Below the pieces are notes generated by a model. It ran no database searches, was not told the DNA's origin, and saw nothing but the letters and a program-made list of their open reading frames with translations. 64,000 bases of DNA from Bemisia tabaci (lineage: Eukaryota > Arthropoda > Insecta > Hemiptera > Aleyrodidae): contig NC_092799.1 in assembly GCF_918797505.1 (NCBI RefSeq), forward strand, positions 14,470,295 through 14,534,294, written 5' to 3'. This document shows, in pieces, positions 53,674 to 64,000 of this stretch (positions are counted from its first letter, which is position 1; every line of letters begins with the position of its first letter). Position numbers and translations under genes: made by a program.

Positions 53674-54043
53674 ATTGGACTGCATTTTGCAACAAGGAAC
53701 TACAATTTCTGGCTCACACTGAAAAAAAAAAACACATTGTATCCAAAGTCTAGACTCTTAAAAACATCGACAAGAAAAAATACTCTTGATTCAATCAGAT
53801 TTTTGCTTAGATCAAGAACCAAGCCTCTTAATTTGAGCGGATTTTCTTTTGATCTGAGCAAAAATCTGATTGAATCAAGAGTATTTTTTCTTGTCAATGT
53901 TTTCAAGAGTCTGGACTCTAGATCCAATGTGTTTTTTTTCCAGAGCACAGATAAAGACACCTATCTGCATGGAAAGACTAATGGCTTGTATGCCGTTTCC
54001 AAAATTAGCCAGAAAGTGTAGTTCCTAATTGCAAGGTGTGGTC
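53674..54043. repeat. Short foldback repeat U, copy 4, hosting family B
   Basis: AATTGGACTGCATTTTGCAA and, inverted, CCTAATTGCAAGGTGTGGTC frame a B copy. The U interior resumes with GCATGGAAAGACTAATGGC. Confidence 0.6.
53717..53945. mobile_element. Foldback MITE family B, copy 4
   Basis: CACTGAAAAAAAAAAACACA to TTTTTTTTCCAGAG, with a 2-bp flank CA on each side (53715-53716, 53946-53947). Arms diverge from the other copies at the TTAAGCTTAA centre. Confidence 0.75.
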
Positions 54044-55110
54044 CGAATATGGATCCTTCGTCGTGTGAGACCAGTGGTCAACCGTATACTTGTTTTCTTT
54101 TATCAGATTTTCCTCTACAATGTCCATTGTTGCCCCTTTTTTAAACCTTGAAAAGGCTCATCACTAAAACATCTTGCTAATGGTGTCTAAATCGAAACTT
54201 GAATTCGCTTGACCGAGCTGCGTATGAGTGAGACGAAATTGGAATCAAATTCCTCTATTATGAAAACTATCAACTGAATTATTCATATTCAAGTACGATT
54301 TTTTGGTAATGATAATCTAGGGAGGGGTCTGAAACTGCATTCCACCATGATGAACGGTTAACCATATTGAATCGTGTTTTCGAAGCGCAGCTGCATACCA
54401 TGTGCAACTGCAATTAAAGTTACCCCTCCCGGTGCATTCTTCTTTCCTCATCTGCGTTAGATTGTTTGTATTTAAGACACCATTTGATCGAGGAGTATGC
54501 ATTGAATATTCCGATGGTGTGATCTTCGAACCCTCTGAGCAAAAAACCAATCAAAATTGTTGAACAACAAAACAGAAAATAACTACTGAGAAGCTATTTT
54601 CACTTATTTCGCTTGGAGGTATGTGACGAATTTCAGAGGCTTGCCGCAAATATTCATGAGAAAAAATTACTTTCTCAAGGTTAAGTCTTCGCTCTAGGTT
54701 TAATGACGAATGGATGTACACTCTCCACGCGTTTCGGAGTGAGATTTAGAGCGGCATTTGGAATTCATCTTAATGTGGTCTCCTACGGCACAGCCCCAAC
54801 CGCCAGGCATCATGAATCTTTGTTAAACTTGATAAAGTACCTATTTGTTAGTTTAATCGTTATTTATTTATTGTTACGAGTTTATCTTTATTCCCCGAGA
54901 AAGGAAAATCTATTTAAATTTGTCTCTGTTTTTCTCTCAATTATGATTTCCTGGAGTTTATCCTCTAACTTATCCCCTCCTTGAAAACTTGGAACTTTAT
55001 TTTTCTTTTCTCTCTGTTCACCTTGTCCTCGTTTTCATTTCTTCGCCTTTAATTCAACTTTACAAGTTTTGGTTTAAGTAACTATAAATTGTGTGACTGT
55101 AAATAAATGC

Positions 55111-56631
55111 AAATAGGTTAAGTTAGTAATGTATGAAATTTCCAATGTGATATTAATGAATATAAGTTCACCATAAAGGTAACTTCATTCAAAATTTAAC
55201 ATTAAAGGTGCTTCATCACCTCATTTACTGTTAATAACGTCGTAGTGCGTTACTGACACAATAAAGTTAAAATATGAGGCTATTTTAAAGATATCGTCGA
55301 GATAAAACTCAAAGACAGAATTACATAATTTGATTTGCTGTTTTTTACGAAATAAAAATAAATGGGAAAGGTATGTGTATCTTCACCCTTCAAATTTTCG
55401 TCTTTTGAGTTCGCACCTACTCTTTCACTCTGTTCAGACAATAAATTTATGCAAATTTTGAAAATTAGAAATTGTAAATTAATGTTTAATAACTAGAATT
55501 GTATTATGAGAAGACACATGAAAAAATTTAAGTAATTAAAACTAGGAATTACGAAAGTAATTTGCCGGGATTTTGCAATCAAGTTTACAAAACTCTTCTC
55601 AGTTTTGTCGACATCAGAGAAGTTCAAAACTTTAAAATGTAAAAAAAAAAAGTGTCAATGGTTCATTTGACATGAATGAGTTTATAACTCCTTACAATAT
55701 TTTATGTGTAAATTCTTACTCACTCAAAAATGTTTTTTGTAAGTACCATTCACTTTAAGCTTAGTTTTAGATCATCAATTCAAAATAAAATTTTATATAA
55801 AATTACTTCGCCTTTTAATGTTAATATTTCTCTAACCTTCATTAAATGTCAACAATAACATTTTAGTTAATTTAATTGACTATTATTGCTGTTAAGGTTC
55901 TTAAAAACTAATATTTGGTGACATTTGATTCACCATAAAATAAACGCCCCTTAATATTTAGAAACATCCCGGATGTTTAAATGAGACAAGAATTTTAAAA
56001 TTTTGCCATCTTTTAGCCCGAATATTTTTTCAGCAAATGATACACAAAAATGAAACAATAGTCCTAAATGAAAAAATCGTTTAATATCATGATATATTCA
56101 AAGGCTGAGTATTTTTTAAATCATTTTAAAATTGTTTGGACTGCCTTGCTGACCCAATATGAATATATTCTGGAGGGTGAAAGTAAACTTCCGGGTTAGT
56201 GTCGAAAGGGTAGCAGATATCATTGTTTCTTTTTTATTTAATTGGGAATGCAATTTGAACAGGGAAACACGCATTTGCTGACTTTGGTCATCGATTATTA
56301 CCTTCGATGCTTGATCTCAATGGCTCGATCCTGTAACTTTTAACCTCGATAACTCGGTTTTTCCGAGTCATACTTTGCCATTGACGTTAAGCCGACCATA
56401 CCGCTTGGTCGATTTGACAAAATGATATTATGAGCTATGAAATCAAGTAAAACACAAAGCACCGCAGATTTTATTGTTGGTGATACTTCTTACCGGTATT
56501 ACGTCACTATTTTGAAAAGTGCATAATCCCAGATATTACGACTTTGCTGGCTTAACAGCTTTTACAGATTTTCGTTAAAGCACACCTTATTATTAAAATA
56601 CCGTGAGCTTCTTTCTATTTTTCACAGCCTG
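55111..56631. other. AT-rich intergenic stretch, nothing recognised
   Basis: Very AT-rich and notably free of the foldback families found elsewhere. No gene-like frame. Confidence 0.4.
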
Positions 56632-56844
56632 CACCGAAAAAAAGTGAAGTTGATTTAACCTTCTGGACGTGAAAAAATTGTGCGGGAACTTATAAAATGC
56701 TGATTTACCCGCCACAGCAGTTAGTTTTACAGCTCGGCATCGCTAAAGTAACTGCTGTGGTGGATATACTTCAGAATTTTATGAGTATTCTCCCTCACTT
56801 TTTTTACATTCAGAATGTTAAATCAACTTAATATTTTTTCGGTG
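56632..56844. mobile_element. Foldback MITE X
   Basis: CACCGAAAAAAAGTGAAGTT with GATTTAACCTTCTG, and inverted CAGAATGTTAAATC with CTTAATATTTTTTCGGTG. Inner arms ACCCGCCACAGCAGTTA and TAACTGCTGTGGTGGAT. Confidence 0.75.
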
Positions 56845-59800
56845 TACATAATTTTTGAAATGTAACTTCAGGACTCGTTTAAGCTTGCTGGTTATGAAAA
56901 CATTATGATTGAAATGAGGTTTCCATCAAGTTAGTGGGTAGAAATGAATCTCACTAGATTGTGAAAAAATATACTTTTTTTTTTACTTTTTTGATATTTT
57001 ACAATGAATCAGAAAGTTAAGCAGAGAAAATATTCACAAATGCATTTGATAATGAATGATATGTCACAGGAAAATGTGAAGCAAACAACACAAAGCAAGA
57101 ACATGGTATTGATACTGCAAATCAAACCATCATATCAAACCCAGTATAGAGACAAAATGGCTCCTCTTAAAAATTCATCTCGATGAAAATATCGTCGATT
57201 TGTTAATCGTATCTTAGTTGAATAAGGCATATACAAAAATACAGGAATTATTTTATATATAAAAAAAATCGTACTGATTTTGAGTTTCTCGAAAGAAAAG
57301 AAACGTTCTTTTAAAGTAACTATGCCTGATCCATACATTTCAACACTCAAATTTTACTTTTAAGCGGTACCTGAAGAGGAAAATATTTTTAGCGCGTATA
57401 AGTAGTATCAGAGGAATTAAAGAGGAAACCCTTTGAACGAACTATTATTGAAAATTGCGCACTTTCAGTTCACCATTGAGAATATTCTTCTCAAAAACTT
57501 GTGGAATTATCTCAATTTTCTTTCTCCTATTCCCTCTTCTCTCTCATCCTCACCCTCTCCTACATTTACATATTTCCTTTGAAAGAAAATCTTTATTGAG
57601 CGCTTACCACGTTATGCGTAGTGGACGCTCTTTCCAGAGATGTTTTTGATTTTTTGAGTTACAATAATTACATGTAGAATCGAAAGCAGTGGGTCTCTTG
57701 AAATACTTGATAATTATGTCAAATTGTTTCCTCTTAATGAATGTATTTTTAAAACGCAGAGTCCGCTAATGTCTCGGTATGCAACGGATCTCGACGCTTC
57801 AGAACGTTTGAAAACTCTTTTGTAAAACCCCCCCCCCCTTTGAATGTTGAAATGCGAAATGTCTAAAACACGCTTGCTCTCTGAGCCCTGAGGCCCCTTT
57901 AACCTGATTCATCCGGCGCAAATGCGTCCTATCATAAAAACCCAGATATGTTTAAAAGTTGATTACATTTTATTAATTCAAAGCAACGATATGACGTTGG
58001 GAAATTGCGTGGACTTAAAAACGCTGGTCTCCCGACTTCCCGAAAATCAACGAGGTATAATGGCCCGAAACTCAGGGAAGTAAGTTAGGGCTGCGATCGA
58101 TTCTGAGAGGGAGAGGCGCACTCAACAAGGCCTCTTACAAATTATTCAAAGAGGTGTTGCGTCCCAGGGCACCTTTAAAAGGCTCTTCTCTCGGCTCAAA
58201 GTTAGAAGGAAATTTTCGCCCCATGTTGATGAGGGAAATTTTGTGGAAGAGCCTCCCTTGAAAAGTTCGGACACGTTTTCAATGGCCTTGGGATGATGAA
58301 AGACGAGATGAGATGGCCGAATCTCATTGCAACTTTTCAAAATGCATTCACCTGATTCTGATAAACATAATACTTGCTAAATGTCATGTTGCAGCCAGAC
58401 CATACATTAAGTTCATCGATTAAATCTACAATTATGGATTCAATTCAAGGCCCTCCCCTTCTTCACTTAAGGACTTTAAGAAAGGAGCTCTGGTTTTTTC
58501 GAATCGTTTGATGTCTGATTAGCAAGAGTTCTCATAAAAATTGGCAACGCTGTTTTTCGTGACCCTATTCATTAACATCCGCCAGTATTAAATTAACCAC
58601 GTTCGCTGGAAAGCACGGAGATGAACAAGTGCGAAGTTATTCAGAGAATTTCATCTCTCTATTTAATTTATCGTACATGAAAATTCTAGCAAAAGTCATT
58701 TCAAGCGAATGCGTAACCACACCATATGGTTACGCCGTCTGAATACTTAATTTTGTCATGAATGCAAATCCCTATCCGTGCGAAATTTAAGCTTTTTATG
58801 GTTTTTATACCGTGCAGACGGACGGTAATTTAATTTCAGATAGCTTATGAAAGAACGCGAGTTGAATGGAAACGGACAAAGCAAAAAAAGAGAGAAGATT
58901 TTGTGAGAAAGTAATTAAATTGTTCGGTCAAAATTTACATTTGTGCACCGGTGAGTTATGAAAAATATAAGCATTTTGAGCTCATAACTGTTGGTATTAT
59001 TTTGTTAGTTCACTTACAACGTTAATCGTAAATACTTTGTAAGCAATAAAACTGTTTTACTTGTGTAATAAACTTTCGCGGCCGCCAAAAAGTGTGTCTG
59101 CGATTTCTCAGTACCAACCTGACCACGTAAAGTTTTGAAAGACTGACATTAATATTAAGCATTAATGCTGAGTTTTCATAAACTGTATGTATACCAAAAA
59201 GTACTGTCTCTAATTTGTGAGGAACCAGGGATCCAAAATATATATTTTCAAATTTTACTACCTGTCTATCAGTACATGCATAAAAGTTAACCCGCACTAC
59301 ATGTCTTATAATTTCTGATCGTGTGTTTTCTCCATCTATTTTGTAAGAGATAAATTTCCAAATCCGGATACTGCTTTCTCGAAGCATCAAGGCATGAGAT
59401 TTAGCTCCAAGTTTTAGGTCACAAACGGGTCCAACCTCTTAAGTGGAACTAGAGTAGAAGTATAATAAAAACAGAAAATCATCCCTCTGTTAGACTAATC
59501 ATCAGAGGATGAAAATGAAAAACTAATCTTAAATTTGGAGATAAAAAAAATAAACAAAATTCACGTTATGGTTGCGGAATGTGTGTTTACAATCTGCCCT
59601 CATTTTTAGAACCCTCCGCTTAGTTTATCAATTCAAACAAAGGTGCTGAAAGTTCTGGAAAAAATTGTCTGAAAACTGATGATTACATTGATTAAATTAA
59701 GTGACTTGTCAAAAAATATTTGGCACATATGATCTGAAAGTTTTGGTTAGATGAGCCAGTCATAAAATCGACCAGAGATTCGTTTGTATCATTAAGTGTA

Positions 59801-60030
59801 TTCCAGCTGAAGTAGGAACAATGAGGTGCAAGTGAAATTTTTAAAAATTCTCCTTGGGTTTTAACAAGAAAAGTCCTTTTTGAAAATATTGGTCATATTT
59901 TTATTAGAGTGCTCCATTGATACTAAATGGATCAATTGGCATCTTTAAAATATCAAGTTGTATACGGTACAAAACATTCACGCAATTCTCTCCTGGGTCA
60001 TTTAAAATGAGAAGGGATTGCGTTAAAATG
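56845..60030. other. Intergenic, nothing recognised
   Basis: AT-rich with a C run near 57829. Short frames (57004, 59022) show no domain. Confidence 0.35.

Positions 60031-60069
<39 letters not shown>
60031..60069 (+). repeat. Poly-A run of 39
   Basis: Uninterrupted A run following GTTAAAATG. It could be the tail of a retroposed sequence, but no recognisable body precedes it. Confidence 0.7.
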
Positions 60070-60070
<1 letters not shown>

Positions 60071-62143
60071 AGTACCGGGGGAGGGATAGGGGGGGCTTAC
60101 ATCACCATCTTGAATTACGACTAATAAAATTCAACCTTTTCAGCTTTTTCTCGAGAACCTAGTGTCTACAGGCTGTAACTCTTCCCCGCTGGGTTCGGTT
60201 CGAGTTGACATGACGTCAAGCCTTTTCATGAGGTACGAAAATTTTGTCCATGATTAAAAGATGCAAAAATATATCGAATCTGAACAGTAAAAAAATATGA
60301 TACATATTTGTACAATGCCTCAAAGGAAAAATAAATTAATATGTATATACATGAGTATATTAGGTACCTACGCACAAGATATGCATGTGCATTACAATTG
60401 CACGCGGAACAATTTTTACTGCAAGATCCTCTTGTAAAACTAATTTAAACCTTCGGATCCGTTCCTGGTTTTCAGGGCCCACATCACAATATTATAATGA
60501 TATGTATAAGAAACGTTGGGTATGCGATCAATCTTTTCTGAAATTCGTGCCGATTGGAATATTTTAAAATCATGAAACACTGATTAGAGGGATAGCAATC
60601 GTGGGGAAAGGATCTTCGTCGGTGTCGTGTTAAAATCAAGTTAGGTCCTTATTCCGAAAGAGGGTTGAGCTGCGCTCAAAATCCAAATGAGATTTCGCAG
60701 GCCGAGTCAAAGTAGAGACCCTGAGGTTACATTTAATCAAAATTTTATATCTTGCTTTCAATTCCAAAATGTTCGACCTAAGCGAGCTGGAAGTATGTAC
60801 CTCGATCACTCCCTTTACGTCTAAATCAAAAACGATTTATTCATTTGAATCCCTTCTTCAAACCAAATAAAACAAAATGTATCGACGGTGAAAAAGACAC
60901 CTTGATTTGCCTCTGTAGTTTTCGGTCCATTATTTTTACTTCCTATGCCCTGATGATGCGCACACAGCACGTTCAAAGTTAAAAAGAGACCCTCCATTGG
61001 TATTTTGGCGGTGGAAGCTTTTACTTTCGGGACGCCAACATTCAACTGCTGACCGACCTACTAGATGGATGTTTAACAACGTGTTAGGTATTTTGTTTTG
61101 GAAACAAACCAAAGTTTGGTGAATTTGTTTTGGTGCATGGTCATTGGTCATCGAAACCTCATCATCCATTCAGCAGATTAGATGACTCCCCCATATGATT
61201 GTTCATAAGGAAGCGTTGAATCCTGGAAAGTAAAAGTTCCCACCTGTGACCAAGATGCTATTAGAGGGGCTCTCTTTATCTCTACACGTATTTAAAAAAC
61301 TTATCACAATCCCAATTACACTCATTACTTCTGACTGACTTTGGCGCCAGGTATAAGAGCAGTTGCACCAGCCAGAGGTACAGTTAAGTCAGACGCAAGT
61401 AAGGTTGGATCAAGCATACCTCTCTCTGGTGTAACTACTCTTCAGGAGTATGCTTGAAATGGACCACTATAAACTAGGTACAAAGTTAAGCATTCTGATG
61501 CATGTTTCCTGACCAAAATTTCACGTAAAACACGATTTAGGCAACGAAAATGACTGAAATCAACTCCTAACTATGATATTTAATGTTTCTTGACGCGTGG
61601 ATTCTAACCTCCCGCTCATGAAAACACAATGATCTACGCGAGTCAAATCGCACGTTAAACTTTCAATGAGTATTTGTGCGACATGAAAATCCAAAAACCT
61701 CAATCTTGACGCTTTGGCTCGGCTGTAGCAAATTGTTTACCCTTCGAGGAATAAAGGGTGGGAAAGGAACAATGCTCGATTGAAGAAGCCCGCTGAAACC
61801 TTTTTAAGGCGTGATTTAACTCACGTAGAGGATTGCGTTTCTTATGACCGGGCAACTCAAATCTCCCGTAACCAATGTAAAATAAAAACGTCGATATCTT
61901 AGTGAGGAGTTGATTTCAGTAATTATAGATGTAAGAATCGTGTTCTACGTGAAATTTTGGTCGAGAAACATGTATCTGAATGCTTAAATTCGCACCTTGT
62001 CCAGTGGTGCATTGTGATTCATTTTTTTTTTTTTCAGTGTAAGCACACGGACAAGTACCCTGAAAACTGGAGGAAAACACACTAGCATTTAGCACGCGAT
62101 GATTGTCCGCACTTGCAAGAAACACTTTTTCATAACGGAATGC
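60070..62143. other. Intergenic or 3' UTR of the minus-strand gene, nothing recognised
   Basis: No exon or clear repeat identified. The right part may be 3' UTR of the gene whose last exon is at 62307-62435. Confidence 0.35.
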
Positions 62144-62209
62144 GGGTGTAGATAGGCTGTCCCACGGGTGTAGATAGGCTGTCCCACGGGTGTAGATAGG
62201 CTGTCCCAC
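62144..62209. repeat. Three perfect 22-bp tandem units
   Basis: Unit GGGTGTAGATAGGCTGTCCC plus AC, starting at 62144, 62166 and 62188. Lies ~100 bp beyond the stop codon of the minus-strand exon, so probably in its 3' UTR. Confidence 0.9.
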
Positions 62210-62306
62210 TGGTCGGGCAACGCCACGAGGGCTACCGGAGCGGTGATGCGTCCGACTGGTTGTAGAACTCGTTTGGCTGCCCCTGCACGTGGGACAGCAG
62301 CAAACC

Positions 62307-62435
62307 TCACGTCCTCACGAACTTGTACACCACGGCAAACACCATGACGCTCACGAACATCAACACCAGCGCTGTCACGATCTTGGCGAAGGCGTTGAGA
62401 CCCGAGTCGGCTGGGTCCAAAGGGGTTGTTCGCAC
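62307..62435 (-). CDS. Last coding exon of an unidentified single-pass membrane protein
   Basis: On the minus strand a pyrimidine-rich acceptor (TTTCTGTTTTAAAG) opens a 43-codon frame that ends in TGA at 62307-62309. It encodes VRTTPLDPADSGLNAFAKIV followed by TALVLMFVSVMVFAVVYKF and VRT. This is a short polar stretch, a ~20-residue hydrophobic helix and a basic tail, the usual shape of the C-terminus of a tail-anchored or type I membrane protein. Codon composition is GC-rich like the CDA2 exons and unlike the flanks. The frame is closed at the splice site in phase 0. The upstream exons must lie beyond the window or in 62436-64000, where none was seen. I do not recognise the family. Confidence 0.6.
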   Translation of the reverse strand: MRTTPLDPADSGLNAFAKIVTALVLMFVSVMVFAVVYKFVRT

Positions 62436-62849
62436 CTTTAAAACAGAAATGAAATCTGTCAATGACCTTCAATAAAATTTACGGAAAAGTGCCAGGAGCG
62501 ACGAAGCGACACAATACAGAATACTTAGAGGAAAATTCAAGTAAAAACAAATAAAATTAGAGTATTGCCGATATGCATGTATATATATTCTTATTCTTTC
62601 TGGACGATGCATTTTAGAGAATTCAGAAGACAAAATGACTGAAATTATTACGAGAAAAATCCTGAAAAAGTAGCCGAAAAAAATTGGGTTTTTTTTGGAA
62701 AATATTGTTCATTTTAAAATAATGCGGGGCTGAAGTAAAAGTGGGCTCAACATTCCACTCCTTTAGGTAGCTTACGTAATATTTGAGCAAGAGTACCTCC
62801 ATTGAGAGAGTATTGACATCTCAATCCTTATCCTTCTACTACAGAAATA

Positions 62850-63150
62850 GAGTGCCGCTCTCTGATTGGTCAGCGAGTTTTAGACTTTCATAGTAGTCCC
62901 TCACTCCTGGTTGGATCCAAAGTATAAACAAACAAGATGATAACGGAGTTTTAGACGTTCCTTTATCCAACTTCTGAATTGAGTCCTGGTCAAACGATGA
63001 TGAATATTCTCGGCGGAAAGTACATTTTTTGTGTGATTATCATTCGGATGTCACACGATAATACGCTCGATCAGATTTGTTTACATTGGGCCACAAGAGC
63101 CCCATGGAAAATCTAAAACTGATGAACCAATCAGAGAGTGGCATAAGCAT
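62850..63150. repeat. Diverged inverted repeat Y
   Basis: GTGCCGCTCTCTGATTGGTC with GTTTTAGACTTTCATAG on the left and AAATCTAAAACTGATGAACC with AATCAGAGAGTGGCAT on the right are inverted copies. Confidence 0.55.
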
Positions 63151-63604
63151 TTTGATACTCTCGACTCTCGCTTTAGGCGAATTTTCGCGAATAGATTTAG
63201 TGGACTTTTTAACCAGAACGGCAGGGCTGCAAACCAATGGAGAAGAGCGCTCTGCTAAGGTCAAAAATTAAACTCTGTTGCATGATGGCCTTGAAGCAAA
63301 AAAATGCGACAGTTAACATGTACTCAAAAACGGTTTGCGCGGGGTGATTCTATGAAACATGTGGACCTAAAATCGCGGAAATTCAAAATCTTGGCCGACC
63401 TTGATTTCGAGATATTGCAATTTGAAATTTTCATAGTAAATGCAAGTTTTCTACTGATTTTGATCCCCCTTTTTACTTATGTGTCCATTGAATCGGTGTT
63501 GATCGGTTCACGTTTTTGTGTTTCGTTCGATTCATGCCGATCGAATACATACCCTCTCGTTACATGCAGACTTCCTATCATTCTTTTTTTTAACTAAAAT
63601 TTCT

Positions 63605-63897
63605 CCTTCAGCTGTGTCTGCAGCAATTGTTGCTACGAATATGTTGTGCGTGCTGATTTCAGGTCATTACATACTCGACTCTTCGAAGGCGTTTTTTGTG
63701 CACAAGTAGCGCAATCTGCCTGAGAACGAACGAAGTAGGGATTAATGGATTCGTTAAATCTCTCTTATGTTTTCCTCCAACAGGGTGCTCTACTTTCGCA
63801 TATTAAGCGCCTTCAGAGAGTCAAGTATGTAATGAACTGAGATCAGCACGCACAACAGATTCGTAACAACAATTGCTGTGGACACAGCTGAAGGCGG
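63605..63897. mobile_element. Foldback element W
   Basis: Left CCTTCAGCTGTGTCTGCAGC and right GCTGTGGACACAGCTGAAGG are inverted; both arms include GTTGCTACGAATATGTTGTG-type blocks and CATACTCGACTCT / AGAGTCAAGTATG. About 293 bp with a ~110-bp spacer. Confidence 0.75.
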
Positions 63898-64000
63898 ATT
63901 GAAATCAACCGTATAATACACGGTACTGTGCCTCTTTGAAGCCCCTAAAGCAATTTTTCGTTTATTAACTGTTGACGAAATCCGTAAACAGTTTACGAAA

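Larger units (their letters stand above)
53456..55110 (+). terminator. CDA2 3' untranslated region, poly-A signal uncertain
   Basis: Follows the TGA at 53455. AATAAA hexamers occur at 55102-55107 and 55260-55265. A family U repeat and a family B palindrome at 53674-54043 fall within the likely 3' UTR if either signal is used. The real 3' end is unknown. Confidence 0.25.

Noticed and set aside
60031..60069. Processed pseudogene or SINE tail
   Set aside because: No recognisable retroposed body or target duplication next to the A run.

Overview
The window is AT-rich arthropod genomic DNA with GT/AG-spliced exons, long introns and a very dense load of short palindromic transposons. The main gene product matches the insect vermiform/chitin deacetylase 2 (CDA2) family, so the organism is an insect. 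The repeat style (CACTGAAAAA-type foldback MITEs, an 'AACGCCGTATGA' MITE family) suggests a hemipteran such as a whitefly, but that last step is recollection and not proven here.

Host genes. One gene dominates: a plus-strand CDA2/vermiform gene with eight coding positions spread from 23777 to 53455. The order is a signal-peptide exon, a 12.2 kb first intron, the N-terminal half of a chitin-binding CBM14 domain, two alternative exons (3a at 39202-39332, 3b at 41138-41250) for the C-terminal half of that domain, an LDL-receptor class A exon, a linker exon and three exons for the CE4 deacetylase-like domain. Isoform a is 556 aa and isoform b 550 aa. All splice phases close without a gap. Using both alternative exons or neither gives an immediate stop codon, so they are forced to be mutually exclusive. 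The CE4 domain lacks the usual Asp-Asp of motif 1 and the first His of motif 2. A second host gene enters from the right on the minus strand: only its last coding exon (62307-62435) is visible, encoding one transmembrane helix and a short tail.

Mobile elements. About 1.5 kb upstream of the CDA2 start lies a non-LTR retrotransposon with two intact ORFs (18049-22229). The rest of the non-coding DNA holds at least fifteen families of palindromic elements, often nested. Best defined are a Transib-like MITE (eight copies; termini like the RAG heptamer CACAGTG; 5-bp CGNCG target duplications), a ~250-bp family with 4-bp A/T-rich duplications, a family with an 8-bp duplication (hAT or P type), several families with 2-bp (often TA) duplications, a pogo-like element carrying a 74-bp tandem repeat, and a tRNA-derived SINE. 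A hammerhead-ribozyme-like fold on the minus strand near 33.6 kb hints at a Penelope-like or retrozyme-like remnant.

Layout: 1-17 kb is repeat-rich intergenic DNA; 17-22.5 kb the LINE; 22.5-23.8 kb a tandem repeat, a hairpin and the CDA2 promoter region; 23.8-53.5 kb the CDA2 gene; 53.5-62 kb the 3' flank, AT-rich and poor in recognisable repeats; 62-64 kb the end of the minus-strand gene. No CRISPR array, rRNA gene or functional tRNA gene was seen.
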